Assembly (NCBI RefSeq): GCF_900099775.1
Contig: NZ_FMTM01000014.1
Coordinates: 62,001 to 126,000 of the forward strand
DNA: 64,000 nt
DNA from: Rhizobium mongolense subsp. loessense
GTDB taxonomy: Bacteria; Pseudomonadota; Alphaproteobacteria; Rhizobiales; Rhizobiaceae
Direction of reading: 5' to 3'
The stretch's first letter is position 1. The number at the start of each line of letters is the position of its first letter. The position numbers and the translations under genes were made by a program. This document shows positions 25,498 through 34,865 of the stretch, one piece after another. The notes under the pieces were generated by a model, which worked only from the letters and a program-made list of their open reading frames with translations, made no database searches and was not told the origin of the DNA.

Positions 25498-26640
25498 ATG
25501 GCCGATCAAACTGTGGCAACGGCCATCCCCCAGATTCGGCCCGCCAAGACCGCAAACGCCTCGGCGGGGCAATGGCGGTTGATCTGGTGGCGCTTTTGCC
25601 AACACCGGGTGGCTTTGGCTTCCGGCGCCGTCATAGTGCTGGTCTATCTGATAGCCGCCTTTGCCGAGTTCCTGGCGCCGATGTCGGAGCAGGCCTACGA
25701 TCCACGCTTCACCTATGCCCCGCCGCAGCGGATCAGGTTTGCGGGTTATGACACCAACGGCACGTTCCACATGCTCTATGTGAACGGCTACTTAGCCAAG
25801 GTCGACCCGATCGCGCTCAGCCGCAGCTATGAACCCGATCCGAACACGCTCATCCCTGTGGGTTTCTTCGTCAAGGGGGAGCCCTACCGGTTCTGGGGCC
25901 TGTTCGAGACGAACCGCCACTTGATCGGTCCGCTCGAACTGGGCCAGCCTTTTTACCTGTTTGGTGCTGACCGGCTTGGCCGTGACGTGCTCAGCAGAAC
26001 CATCCATGGAACGCGTATCTCGATGTCGGTGGGCCTTATCGGCGTGACGATCAGTCTGATCCTCGGTATTCTTTTAGGGGGCATATCGGGTCTTTACGGC
26101 GGTTGGGTGGATGATGTCATCCAGCGCGGCATCGAGCTTTTGAAGTCGATACCGACCATCCCGCTGTGGATGGGACTGGCGGCGGCCGTTCCGATCAGCA
26201 CCGACCCGCTCGTTGTCTACCTCTGGATCACTGTCATCCTGTCGCTGATCGGCTGGACTGACATGGCGCGCGTGGTGCGTGGGCGCTTCCTGTCGCTCAA
26301 GTCTGAGGATTTCGTTATCGCCGCAGAGCTCGACGGCTGTTCCAAGATGCGCATCATCTGGCGACACATGGTGCCGTCATTCATGAGCCATATCATCGCC
26401 TCGGTGACGCTGGCGATCCCCACCATGATCCTGGCCGAGACGGCGCTGTCTTTCCTGGGCATCGGGCTCAGACCGCCGGTGGTGAGCTGGGGTGTACTGC
26501 TGCAGGAGGCGCAGAACATCCTCGCTGTCTCCAACGCGCCATGGCTGTTCCTGCCCGGGCTGGCGGTGATCATCACGGTCCTTGCGCTCAACTTCCTTGG
26601 GGATGGAATACGCGATGCTGCAGATCCCTATGAGTACTAA
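25498..26640 (+). CDS. ABC transporter permease (OppC/DppC type)
   Basis: Second permease of the Opp-type importer, 380 residues. A cytoplasmic leader and first helix (about 40-60) are followed by a long periplasmic segment (about 65-160, polar, beta-rich). The core LFGADRLGRDVLSRTIHGTRIS and the EAA loop (IAAELDGCSKMRIIWRHMVPS) then follow. The periplasmic part is longer than in typical DppC (about 300 residues), as seen in the subgroup that carries sugars. The start ATG at 25498 follows AGAGGAGG. Its 3' end overlaps the next ATPase gene. Confidence 0.92.
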   Translation: MADQTVATAIPQIRPAKTANASAGQWRLIWWRFCQHRVALASGAVIVLVYLIAAFAEFLAPMSEQAYDPRFTYAPPQRIRFAGYDTNGTFHMLYVNGYLAKVDPIALSRSYEPDPNTLIPVGFFVKGEPYRFWGLFETNRHLIGPLELGQPFYLFGADRLGRDVLSRTIHGTRISMSVGLIGVTISLILGILLGGISGLYGGWVDDVIQRGIELLKSIPTIPLWMGLAAAVPISTDPLVVYLWITVILSLIGWTDMARVVRGRFLSLKSEDFVIAAELDGCSKMRIIWRHMVPSFMSHIIASVTLAIPTMILAETALSFLGIGLRPPVVSWGVLLQEAQNILAVSNAPWLFLPGLAVIITVLALNFLGDGIRDAADPYEY

Positions 26641-27679
26641 ACCCATGCCCGCTAAAGAGCCAGACCGGAGCGGGGCACCGGACCTGCTGATCGAGGTCGA
26701 CAACCTCCACACCCATTTCTTCGGCAATGCGGGATTGGTGCGGGCGGTCGACGGCGTGTCTTTCTCGATCCCGCGCGGCAGGACGGTGTGCGTCGTGGGC
26801 GAATCCGGCTCCGGCAAGAGCATTACCGGGCGCTCGATTCTAAACCAGGTTCCGCGCGGCGGGCGCGTTGTGTCCGGCGCAATCCGCTACAGGCCAGACG
26901 CCGGAATGCCGCCGGTGGACATTGTCGCTCTCGATCCACGCGGCAAGGAAATGCGGGCGATCCGCGGCGCTCAGATCGCCCTGATCAGCCAGGAGCCGAT
27001 GGCCGCACTCTCGCCGGTCCACACGATTGGCAATCAGATGATCGAAGTCATTCGCCTGCATCTGAACATGGGCCGACGCGAAGCGAAAGAGCATGCGATC
27101 GAGACGCTGGCGCTTGTCGGCATTCCCCGCCCGACGGAGCGTATGGAGAGCTACGCCTTCCAATTTTCCGGCGGCATGCGCCAGCGCGTCTGTATTGCGC
27201 TTGCGCTTTCCTGTCGCCCGAAGCTCTTGATCGCCGACGAGCCGACCACGGCACTTGACGTGACGACGCAGGCCAACATCCTCGACCTGCTATCGACGCT
27301 GCAGGCCGACTTCAATCTTTCGGTGCTGTTTGTCACCCACGACCTCGGCGTGGTCTCCGAGATCGCCGACGAGGTGGTCGTCATGTATCTGGGCAAGGTC
27401 GTCGAGGCCGGCGACGTCGACACCATCTTCCACGCGCCGGCACATCCCTACACTAGGGCGCTCCTGCAATCGGTCCCGCGTATGCATGCCGGTGGAACAA
27501 AGCGGCTCCCGACCATCGAGGGCATGGTGCCTTCGCCTTTTGACCGCCCTGAGGGATGCGGCTTCCACCCGCGCTGCGGAATGGCGGTGGCAGGGCTTTG
27601 CGATCGAAAGCATCCCGAGCCGGTCACGATTTCCGAAGGCCACGTTGCAAGCTGCCTTCTGCACGGAGAGAAGAGATGA
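26630..27679 (+). CDS. ABC transporter ATP-binding protein (OppD/DppD type)
   Basis: First ATPase of the importer, about 350 residues. Walker A GESGSGKS, signature FSGGMRQRV and Walker B LLIADEPTTALD are all present. The C-terminal oligopeptide-type extension contains the Cys-rich GCGFHPRC segment. The start is uncertain: the ATG at 26630, overlapping the permease stop by 11 bp, gives the usual length. ATGs at 26603 and 26615 are possible, none with a strong ribosome site. It couples with OppF through an ATGA overlap. Confidence 0.92.
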   Translation: MSTKPMPAKEPDRSGAPDLLIEVDNLHTHFFGNAGLVRAVDGVSFSIPRGRTVCVVGESGSGKSITGRSILNQVPRGGRVVSGAIRYRPDAGMPPVDIVALDPRGKEMRAIRGAQIALISQEPMAALSPVHTIGNQMIEVIRLHLNMGRREAKEHAIETLALVGIPRPTERMESYAFQFSGGMRQRVCIALALSCRPKLLIADEPTTALDVTTQANILDLLSTLQADFNLSVLFVTHDLGVVSEIADEVVVMYLGKVVEAGDVDTIFHAPAHPYTRALLQSVPRMHAGGTKRLPTIEGMVPSPFDRPEGCGFHPRCGMAVAGLCDRKHPEPVTISEGHVASCLLHGEKR

Positions 27680-28737
27680 CGGCTGAAGCACCCCGGCGAC
27701 AGAAACCCCTGCTCGAATTGCACGATCTCAAAATGCACTTCCCGCTCCATCGAGGTGCGTTCCGGCGTGTCGTCGGCCACATCAAGGCCGTCGACGGCGT
27801 ATCTCTCAGCGTCGATAGCGGCGAGACGCTGGGCATCGTCGGCGAATCCGGCTGCGGAAAGTCGACGCTCGCACGCACCATCCTGCGTGTTTACCGCCCG
27901 ACGGCAGGCGAGATCGCCTATACCGGGCGCAGCGGTGCGCCCATCGATCTTGCCACATTGTCCGGACCGGGGCTGAAAGAGATCCACCGCGATATCCGCG
28001 TCGTCTTCCAGGATCCGCAATCGTCGCTTAACCCGCGCATGCGCGTCATCGACATCATCGGCGAGGTGCTGAAGGTGAATGGCATCGCAACGGGCTCGGA
28101 ACTGGTGGATCGGGTCGCCGAGCTGCTGCGCAGCGTCGGACTTCGCCCCGAATTCATGCGCCGCTATCCGCATGCCTTTTCCGGCGGAGAAAGGCAGCGC
28201 ATCAGCATCGCCCGCGCGCTGGCGCCCGAACCGCGTCTGGTGATCGCCGACGAGGCCGTCTCGGCTCTGGATGTGAGCGTGCAGGCGCAGACCATCAACC
28301 TGTTGCAGGACCTGCAGGAGCGTTTCGGGCTGACCTACCTCTTCGTGGCGCATGACCTTTCGGTCGTTCGTCACATCTCGGACAACGTCGCGGTCATGTA
28401 TATGGGGAAAGTCGTGGAGAAGGCGCCGACCGACGCCATTTTCGCCAGCCCTCGCCACCCTTATACCGAGGCTCTTCTTTCGGCCGTTCCGATCCCCGAT
28501 CCAAGGCTGCGCCGCCGTGGCCGCCGCATCCGGCTTGCCGGCGAGGTGGCGGATCCGGCGAACCCTCCTTCAGGCTGTCCTTTCCACCCCCGCTGCCGCT
28601 ACGTCACAGACTTCTGCAAGAGCCACGTACCGCCACTGCGGCCGATCGAGATGGATGGCCATGCCGTCGCTTGCCATCACGCCGAAACCTTGAAGCTCAC
28701 CCCCTTCGACGAGCACCCACTTGCGGAGTTGCATTGA
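27676..28737 (+). CDS. ABC transporter ATP-binding protein (OppF/DppF type)
   Basis: Second ATPase of the importer, 353 residues. Walker A GESGCGKST, signature FSGGERQRISIARAL, Walker B LVIADEAVSALD, and the C-terminal GCPFHPRCRY typical of DppF-type subunits. It starts at the ATG overlapping the stop of the upstream ATPase gene (ATGA at 27676-27679), a normal coupling signal. A longer upstream open frame is only a run-through of the preceding gene. The Walker B Glu is followed by Ala rather than Pro, a known family variant. Confidence 0.93.
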   Translation: MTAEAPRRQKPLLELHDLKMHFPLHRGAFRRVVGHIKAVDGVSLSVDSGETLGIVGESGCGKSTLARTILRVYRPTAGEIAYTGRSGAPIDLATLSGPGLKEIHRDIRVVFQDPQSSLNPRMRVIDIIGEVLKVNGIATGSELVDRVAELLRSVGLRPEFMRRYPHAFSGGERQRISIARALAPEPRLVIADEAVSALDVSVQAQTINLLQDLQERFGLTYLFVAHDLSVVRHISDNVAVMYMGKVVEKAPTDAIFASPRHPYTEALLSAVPIPDPRLRRRGRRIRLAGEVADPANPPSGCPFHPRCRYVTDFCKSHVPPLRPIEMDGHAVACHHAETLKLTPFDEHPLAELH

Positions 28738-29577
28738 ATGCCAGAACTCATTTCCCGTAGCGAGATCCGCGCCCGCCCGCTCGTCGACCAATCGTCGGCT
28801 ACCCTGGAGCTGATTTACTTCGACCTTCTCAAGCTTTCTGTCGGCCGTCAGGAGCGAAGACGGCTGCCGGCGCATGAAAGCCTTTATGTCGTGCTCTCGG
28901 GTAGGGTCGACATCGAGGTCGACGGCATTCGCTTCGAAGCGGTCGGCCAACGCGCCGACATCTGGTCAGGTGACGCGGATTCCGTTTATGCGCCCGTCGA
29001 CGCAGAAGTCGTTGTCACGGCAATAAGCGAGAGTGTCGAGATCGCCGTCGCCGGTGGGATCTGCGAGAGGCGCTATGCAGCTTTCCGCGTCACGCCTCAA
29101 GAGGTCGACGCGGTCAATGTCGGCTCCTCGGAGACGCATAGTCAGCGCCGCATAGCCCATCTGCTCGGCCAACGCCAGAACGGGCGCTGTGGTCATCTCC
29201 TGGTGAGCGAACTCTACGCCGGCGATGGTTGCTGGTCAGGCTACCCGCCCCACAAGCACGACACCGAGTGCGGCGATGTCGAAAGTCGTCACGAAGAGCT
29301 CTACCATTACCGTTTCCTGCCGGAGACCGGTTTCGGTGGACAGATTGTCTATGAGGAGAACGGGCCGGTCGAGACATTCATGACCCGCAGCGGCGATACG
29401 TTCCTGCTCGACCGCGGTTATCATCCGACGGTCACGTCGCCCGGACACCGCAGCTACATCTTCACCATCCTCGTCGGCAAGCATCGCCGCGGCCTTATCC
29501 AGCGCTTTGACCCGGAGCATGAGCACCTGACCGGGGTCATTCCAGGGATCGACGCCATGCGCGCCAAGTTCAAATAG
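28738..29577 (+). CDS. IolB-like isomerase (5-deoxyglucuronate isomerase family)
   Basis: A 279-residue double-cupin protein of the IolB/KduI type. The metal-binding cupin shows WSGYPPHKHD and the downstream EELYHYRFLPETGFG, and LLDRGYHPTVTSPGHRSY supplies the further His. IolB converts 5-deoxy-D-glucuronate to 2-deoxy-5-keto-gluconate in inositol breakdown. No other iol gene is nearby, so here it may isomerise another uronic acid or sugar released by the GH39 hydrolase that follows. Its start abuts the stop of the ATPase gene. Family certain, substrate open. Confidence 0.88.
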   Translation: MPELISRSEIRARPLVDQSSATLELIYFDLLKLSVGRQERRRLPAHESLYVVLSGRVDIEVDGIRFEAVGQRADIWSGDADSVYAPVDAEVVVTAISESVEIAVAGGICERRYAAFRVTPQEVDAVNVGSSETHSQRRIAHLLGQRQNGRCGHLLVSELYAGDGCWSGYPPHKHDTECGDVESRHEELYHYRFLPETGFGGQIVYEENGPVETFMTRSGDTFLLDRGYHPTVTSPGHRSYIFTILVGKHRRGLIQRFDPEHEHLTGVIPGIDAMRAKFK

Positions 29578-29607
29578 CCTCTTCGACCAACCAAGGAGAT
29601 TGCGCGA

Positions 29608-31497
29608 ATGCGCCAGCGCACAAAGATAAACGTTGACGTGAGCAAGCCGGTGCGTCCTTTCAAACGCTTCTGGCGCGGCACGGGCTTTTCTCCGGCAGAA
29701 CTGCTGCTGGAGCCGGAAATGCGCCAGATGGTCGCCTATCTTGGCGGCGTACCGCATGAAGGCGTCCGCTATTTGCGCGTTCACTATCTGCTCAATCTGC
29801 TGACTGCGAGCGGAGGCATTGAAAATCCCAGATACGACTGGTCGCTGCTTGACCGCGCAGTCGACGTGATGGTCGAGCATCGGCTCAAACCGTTCTTCGA
29901 GTTGATGGGCAATCCATCCGGCATCTTCACCGACTATGAGAACATCGACCAGGTCAAGGCGTGGCGCGACCTGGTCACGGCGGTGGCGGAACGTTATGCC
30001 GGGCGCTATGGCATAGAGGAGCTGCGCAGCTGGTTTTTCGAGACGACCAATGAGGCGGACTCCGGCTGGTGGACCTACGGTGAGCGGGGCTACACAAACT
30101 ACTATGATGCCTGCGTCGCCGGACTCGACGCCGTCGATCGCGCCTTGCCGATGGGCGGTCCCGGCACGGCGCGCACTCTCTCGCCGATCTTTCGCGCCAT
30201 CGTTGCGCACTGTGATAAAGGCGTAAGCTGCCTGACCAATGACGGCCCGCCGCGGATCGACTTCATTTCCATCCATGAAAAGGGCGTCAATGGCAGCATC
30301 GAGGATCTGACGCCCAACACCAAGGGCATCATCGATCGCACGCTACTCGTCGTCGACTATTTGCGGCAGCATCATCCGCGGCTTGCTGAATTGCCGATCG
30401 TCAATGATGAATGCGATCCGCAGCTTGGATGGTCCGACCATCACTCGTGGCACGGAAAGGCCTATTATGCCGCCATCATCGGCAAGATCATCGAGCAGCA
30501 CGAGCGCTGCATCATCGCGCCCAAGGCGGCCGACTTCACCTTTCTGAGCAACGATCACGCCTTCATCGGCGGCTGGGGGCAGAGAACGATCTTTTCCTAT
30601 TTCGGGCCCCGCAATTTCCGGCGGGCGCAATGGGAGCACAAGACCGATCTTAGGACGCTGGCAACCGACGTCGACGCTGCCCCGCCTTTCGAGCAGATCA
30701 AAAAGCCCGGCCTGACATCGCTCGAACTGCTGGCAACGCTGGGCGACACACTGTGCGAGGCGACGGCGAATCCGAAACTCGATCCGGATATAGACGGACT
30801 GGCCATCCTGCCTACAAAACTTGCCGACGGCGGCGCCTCAATCGCGCTGATCCACTCCGTCGACGCAATCACACAGTCCGGACGCACGTCGGTGCGGCTT
30901 CAAATCGACGGACTAGAGCCGGGCCGTCACGGCGTTTGCCTGCTGCGCATCGACAATGAGTTTACCAATCCCATGGAAGTGTGGGAGGCGCAGCGGGACG
31001 AAAGCAACCCACGCGGTCCGTGGGAGCCGGTCGGCGCGCCGCGCGAGCCAACCGCCGATCAGTTCGCCGAATTGCGGCGAGCCCAGGAGCCTGCGCTTTT
31101 GCACCCGATCAGCATCGTCGACGCGCGGGAAGGCCGGATCAGCCTCGACCTTGACGTGCCACTGCCCTCCCTCACGCAGATACTGGTGGTCCCCGACACG
31201 GGCGCGGCGCCGTCCGCGCCGACCGGGTTGACGGCGACGCGCTACCGGGGTCTTGGAGAGCGGCAGCAACGGATGCTGTTCTGGGCCGCAGGCGATGCCC
31301 GTCCGGGCATTTTCTACGACGTTTTAACCAGCACCGATGGAAAGATCTTCGAGGAGGTCAATCCCGTTCCTCTGATCTCGACGGCCTACTTGCATGTATC
31401 GCCGCAATCGGGCGTGCGCTATGCCGTGCGGGCACGCGACGCCTTCGCACGGGAGAGCCCACTCTGCATCATCGCCGACGGCGCCGCGGGTGTTTAG
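29608..31497 (+). CDS. Glycoside hydrolase family 39-like (xylosidase/iduronidase type)
   Basis: A 629-residue enzyme with a TIM-barrel N-terminal domain. The likely acid/base Glu is in FFETTNEADSGWW (about 148-160) and the nucleophile Glu in LPIVNDECDPQLGW, positions typical of GH39. The C-terminal half contains a beta-sandwich and a fibronectin-III-like end (APTGLTATRYRGLGERQQRM), as in alpha-L-iduronidase relatives. No signal peptide is seen, so it should act in the cytoplasm on imported oligosaccharide. Last gene of the operon. A specific substrate cannot be assigned. Confidence 0.83.
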   Translation: MRQRTKINVDVSKPVRPFKRFWRGTGFSPAELLLEPEMRQMVAYLGGVPHEGVRYLRVHYLLNLLTASGGIENPRYDWSLLDRAVDVMVEHRLKPFFELMGNPSGIFTDYENIDQVKAWRDLVTAVAERYAGRYGIEELRSWFFETTNEADSGWWTYGERGYTNYYDACVAGLDAVDRALPMGGPGTARTLSPIFRAIVAHCDKGVSCLTNDGPPRIDFISIHEKGVNGSIEDLTPNTKGIIDRTLLVVDYLRQHHPRLAELPIVNDECDPQLGWSDHHSWHGKAYYAAIIGKIIEQHERCIIAPKAADFTFLSNDHAFIGGWGQRTIFSYFGPRNFRRAQWEHKTDLRTLATDVDAAPPFEQIKKPGLTSLELLATLGDTLCEATANPKLDPDIDGLAILPTKLADGGASIALIHSVDAITQSGRTSVRLQIDGLEPGRHGVCLLRIDNEFTNPMEVWEAQRDESNPRGPWEPVGAPREPTADQFAELRRAQEPALLHPISIVDAREGRISLDLDVPLPSLTQILVVPDTGAAPSAPTGLTATRYRGLGERQQRMLFWAAGDARPGIFYDVLTSTDGKIFEEVNPVPLISTAYLHVSPQSGVRYAVRARDAFARESPLCIIADGAAGV

Positions 31498-31523
31498 CCG
31501 GACATAAAGCGGGCACTGTCCGG
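31498..31523 (+). terminator. Hairpin after the GH39 gene
   Basis: CCGGACA-N12-TGTCCGG, a 7-bp perfect stem that begins at the GH39 stop. There is no T run after it, so an intrinsic terminator is uncertain; it may protect the transcript's 3' end. Confidence 0.35.
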
Positions 31524-31704
31524 GGTGACGGTGCCGATCGCCCCTCAGGGTGATCGCCGATATGGCGACAGCGGTCTGAGGACGGCTTGCGGCGGGCCAG
31601 GACAAATACGCCCGGCAACTGCTTCCCTTTCTTTACACGATAGCAATTGCCGCTACAGTCTTGGCGAGCCGCACTGATAGTCAGGCGAGGACAAGAGGAG
31701 TTTC

Positions 31705-32712
31705 ATGCCATTGCGATCAAAAACGGGTTTGGCTGGCAGGGCGATGGCATGCCTGCTTCTGGTATCATCGCCGATCGGCATTGCCCGTGCCGACGACGCC
31801 AGCGCAACAAAGTCGGATCCGCGATCGCGCGCCAAGGAAATCATCGCTCGGCTTCTGGACGACAGGAGTGATTTTCGCGATCGAAGGCTGCGCTTCGAGG
31901 AGGCGATGAGGGCCACGCCTGAGCCAACCCGGGTGCAGATACGCCAGGTCGATGCCGACGGCGTTGACGGCGAGTTGATCTGGCCCGCTCGCCTCCACCA
32001 CCCGCTTGGCAAGCGGGCGATCCTCTATCTCCACGGTGGAGGTTTTTATGGCGGCTCCATGCGCAGTCATCGCAACATCGCCGCGTCGTTCGCGAAGGCC
32101 TCGTCTGCCGATGTGCTGTTGATCGAATATCGGCTTTTGCCTCAATACCGCTTTCCGAGGCAGGTCGACGATGCCGTCACCGCGTTTCGATGGCTGCTTG
32201 AATCCGGCTACGAGGCGGCAAACATCGTGGTGATCGGAGATTCCGTCGGCGGAACCTTGGCGCTTCAAATGTCCCTTCGCCAGATCGCCACGAATGGCGA
32301 GAAACCCGCTGCCGTGATCGCTATCAGCCCGATTGCCGATTTCGAGGGTGAGGGGGTTGCGGCGCATGGCGAAGACGAGGTTTCCGTCAGCCGCGAATGG
32401 CTGCAGCAGGTGGGGAAGGAATATGCGGGGAAGGGGAGTTCCTCGCTTCAAACCGTGTCGCCGATAAACAGCGATTATTCAGGTTTTCCTCCGATCCTGC
32501 TGCAGGTCGGGGACAAGGAGACTTTGCGGGGGGATGTTCAGCGTCTTTTCGAAAAGCTGAAGGCTGCCAATGTCGATGTGCGGCTCGACGTCGTGCCGGG
32601 CCTTTTCCATGGGGCCTCGTTGTTTCCGTTCTGGCTCGACGAAGCCAGGAGATCCAACCAGAATGCGGCGGAATTTGCCATGGCTCATTTCGCCGATGGA
32701 CCACCGCAATGA
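31705..32712 (+). CDS. Secreted alpha/beta hydrolase (hormone-sensitive lipase family esterase)
   Basis: A 335-residue esterase. It has a signal peptide (ACLLLVSSPIGIARA-DD), the oxyanion motif HGGG (LYLHGGGFYGGS, about 110), nucleophile GDSVGG, then a likely catalytic Asp (VGDKETLRGD) and His (GLFHGAS). This is the HSL/acetyl-hydrolase pattern, acting on short-chain or acetyl esters. The signal implies a periplasmic or secreted enzyme that could deacetylate plant polysaccharides before uptake. AGAGGAG precedes the ATG. It stands alone after the glycan operon with about 200 bp between. Confidence 0.85.
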   Translation: MPLRSKTGLAGRAMACLLLVSSPIGIARADDASATKSDPRSRAKEIIARLLDDRSDFRDRRLRFEEAMRATPEPTRVQIRQVDADGVDGELIWPARLHHPLGKRAILYLHGGGFYGGSMRSHRNIAASFAKASSADVLLIEYRLLPQYRFPRQVDDAVTAFRWLLESGYEAANIVVIGDSVGGTLALQMSLRQIATNGEKPAAVIAISPIADFEGEGVAAHGEDEVSVSREWLQQVGKEYAGKGSSSLQTVSPINSDYSGFPPILLQVGDKETLRGDVQRLFEKLKAANVDVRLDVVPGLFHGASLFPFWLDEARRSNQNAAEFAMAHFADGPPQ

Positions 32713-32773
32713 AACCGAGTTGGCAATGCTCCGACAGCCGGTATTCGCCTTCGTCCGCCAAGCTGTCCGGGTC

Positions 32774-33487
32774 CTAGATTGCAAACGCCTCTTTCAATCC
32801 GAAGCTTTTGCGTTCGCGCAGATCCAGATCGGCTTCGATATGGGAAATATGGTGCACCATCAGGCGGCAGGCGGTATCGAGATCGCCGTGTTCAATAGCC
32901 GCAACGATATCGCCATGCTCTGTGTGGCCGCAGCTTGATACGGTCGACTGACCGTAGAGCGCGATGACAAGCGAAGAGCGGGCAACGAGCTCTTCCATGA
33001 AGCGCTGCATGATGGCATTGCCGGAAATCTGTGCGAGCATTAAGTGAAAATCGCCGGAGGCCTTGATTTCCGCGCGTCGCGCTGTTTGGCCGCGCTCGCT
33101 CATCAGACGGCCCTCCTCCAATAGAAGCTGCCTCAGATGCTGGATGTGCGAAGGCGTAATGCGCGCGGCCGCTTCGCGCAGGATTCCGGGCTCCACGAGC
33201 CGGCGGGCAGCGAAAATCTGACGGGCCTCGTCCGGGGACGGATAGGCGACGAAGGCGCCACGGTTCTTCTCCACGCTGACGAGGCCCTCATAGGACAGGG
33301 CCTGGAGCGCGGCGCGGGCAAGCGTGCGGCTGACGTTGAAGAGATTTCCGACATCGCCTTCGGAAAGTTTCGTACCGGGAGAAAGGCGCCGCTCGACGAT
33401 CGCATCGCGGATCGCATCGCGAATTTGCTGCGTGCTTGTCTCGGCTGAATCATCTGCCGAAAGAACTGCGTCAGAGGTGGACTTCAT
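32774..33487 (-). CDS. GntR family regulator (FCD domain)
   Basis: A 237-residue regulator. The winged helix-turn-helix is at about 20-85 (KLSEGDVGNLFNVSRTLARAAL) and the FCD ligand domain follows (ARRLVEPGILREAAARI, DFHLMLAQISGN, EHGDIVAAIE). It is divergent from the polyamine-type importer operon with 264 bp between, and is most likely its regulator. The site ATTGTATACGAT (33573-33584) in the gap is a good operator candidate. The ligand is presumably the imported amine or hydantoin-type compound. Confidence 0.9.
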   Translation of the reverse strand: MKSTSDAVLSADDSAETSTQQIRDAIRDAIVERRLSPGTKLSEGDVGNLFNVSRTLARAALQALSYEGLVSVEKNRGAFVAYPSPDEARQIFAARRLVEPGILREAAARITPSHIQHLRQLLLEEGRLMSERGQTARRAEIKASGDFHLMLAQISGNAIMQRFMEELVARSSLVIALYGQSTVSSCGHTEHGDIVAAIEHGDLDTACRLMVHHISHIEADLDLRERKSFGLKEAFAI

Positions 33488-33572
33488 GAAAACGGATACC
33501 TGATTATCGCCTCAATGATAGACAGCTTCGGAAGAAAAGTTAAACGGAATTTGCGAGCAAAATGCCGATCAA

Positions 33573-33584
33573 ATTGTATACGAT
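33573..33584. promoter_or_regulatory. GntR operator-like palindrome ATTGTATACGAT
   Basis: Near-perfect palindrome with central GTATAC in the divergent region between the GntR gene and the importer. GTATAC-centred sites are typical of FCD-type GntR regulators. Inferred. Confidence 0.5.
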
Positions 33585-33751
33585 TATCTGCATAAATTGC
33601 AGACAAAAGCCTATTTCCTGTGCAGGTCGGTAAAGGACGCAATTGGGGCGGGCCTTGGATCTTCCAAAAAAGCCCAGTGATTCATGGGGGTTTGGCGCCG
33701 GCGACGAAACTGGCACGGCGGATGCATTGATCTTCTCGAACAGGGGAAGAC

Positions 33752-34837
33752 ATGATGTCGAAAGCGGCGGAAATCGATATAGCATCCGTTTCGAAGGTTT
33801 ATGGCGCGACAACTGCGGTCCACGCCATCAGCTTGAAGATTCCTGCCGGATCCTATTGCTGCTTCCTCGGCCCATCGGGCTGCGGCAAGACCTCGACGCT
33901 GCGCATGATCGCCGGCCATGAAAGCATCTCGTCGGGCGATATCCGCCTCGGCAATACGGTTGTCACCGACTTTCCTCCCGCCAAGCGCGGCACGGCGATG
34001 ATGTTCCAGTCTTATGCGCTCTTTCCGCATCTGGACCTCATCGACAATGTCGCCTTCAGCCTGAAGATGAAGCGGGTCGGCAAGGACGAGCGCCGGGCCA
34101 AGGCGCTGGAGATGCTGAAGCTGATGCAGATGGAAGCTTACGCGACCAGGCGTCCGGCGCAGCTTTCGGGCGGCCAGCAGCAGCGCGTGGCGCTGGCGCG
34201 CGCGCTGATCACCGACCCGGAAGCGCTGCTGCTTGACGAGCCTTTGTCGGCCCTCGACCCGTTCCTGAAGATCCGAATGCGCGCGGAGCTCAAGAAGCTT
34301 CAAAAGACGCTTGGCATCACCTTCGTCCATGTGACGCACAGCCAGGAAGAGGCGATGGCGCTTGCCGACATGATTGTCGTCATGAATGACGGCAAGATCG
34401 AACAGGCCGCAGCACCGCGCCAGGTCTTCGAGCGCCCGGCCACGGCTTTCGTCGCCCGTTTCATGGGCGATCACAACGTTCTATCCGGTCGCGTCGTCTC
34501 TGCCGAAGGCGGCGTGATCACCCTCAAGGTGCCGGAAGGCCAGACATTTTCCGTGCGTGGTGAGGGCAGGAAGGCGGGCGAGCCAATCGATATCGGCATC
34601 CGCACCGATCGCGTCCGCCTCGAAGCGCCGGCGGAAAAGACGCTCGGCTTCCACGGCGTGGTTTCCAACATCGAATATCGCGGCGCTTCGGTGAAGATCA
34701 CCGCAATCGGCGCGGGCAGTGACGACTTCACGGTCATCGCGAGCGACGGCGATTACTTCGCCAAACCCGTATCGATCGGCGATGCGGTGTCTTTGAGTTG
34801 GACCCTGGAGGATGCCGTCCTCCTTGGCCGTCCATGA
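33752..34837 (+). CDS. Polyamine-type ABC transporter ATP-binding protein (PotA-like)
   Basis: ATPase of a spermidine/putrescine-family importer, 361 residues. Walker A GPSGCGKTS, Q-loop FQSYALFPHLD, signature LSGGQQQRVALARAL, Walker B LLLDEPLSALD, then a TOBE domain (about 280-355). The ATG pair at 33752 follows GGGGAAGA. It is the first gene of an operon with a Tat-type binding protein, two permeases, a racemase and a flavin reductase. PotA-family ATPases also serve importers of other amines and small acids, so the substrate remains open. Confidence 0.93.
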   Translation: MMSKAAEIDIASVSKVYGATTAVHAISLKIPAGSYCCFLGPSGCGKTSTLRMIAGHESISSGDIRLGNTVVTDFPPAKRGTAMMFQSYALFPHLDLIDNVAFSLKMKRVGKDERRAKALEMLKLMQMEAYATRRPAQLSGGQQQRVALARALITDPEALLLDEPLSALDPFLKIRMRAELKKLQKTLGITFVHVTHSQEEAMALADMIVVMNDGKIEQAAAPRQVFERPATAFVARFMGDHNVLSGRVVSAEGGVITLKVPEGQTFSVRGEGRKAGEPIDIGIRTDRVRLEAPAEKTLGFHGVVSNIEYRGASVKITAIGAGSDDFTVIASDGDYFAKPVSIGDAVSLSWTLEDAVLLGRP

Positions 34838-34865
34838 ATTTCGCAATCAAAAAAGGGGAACTGAC

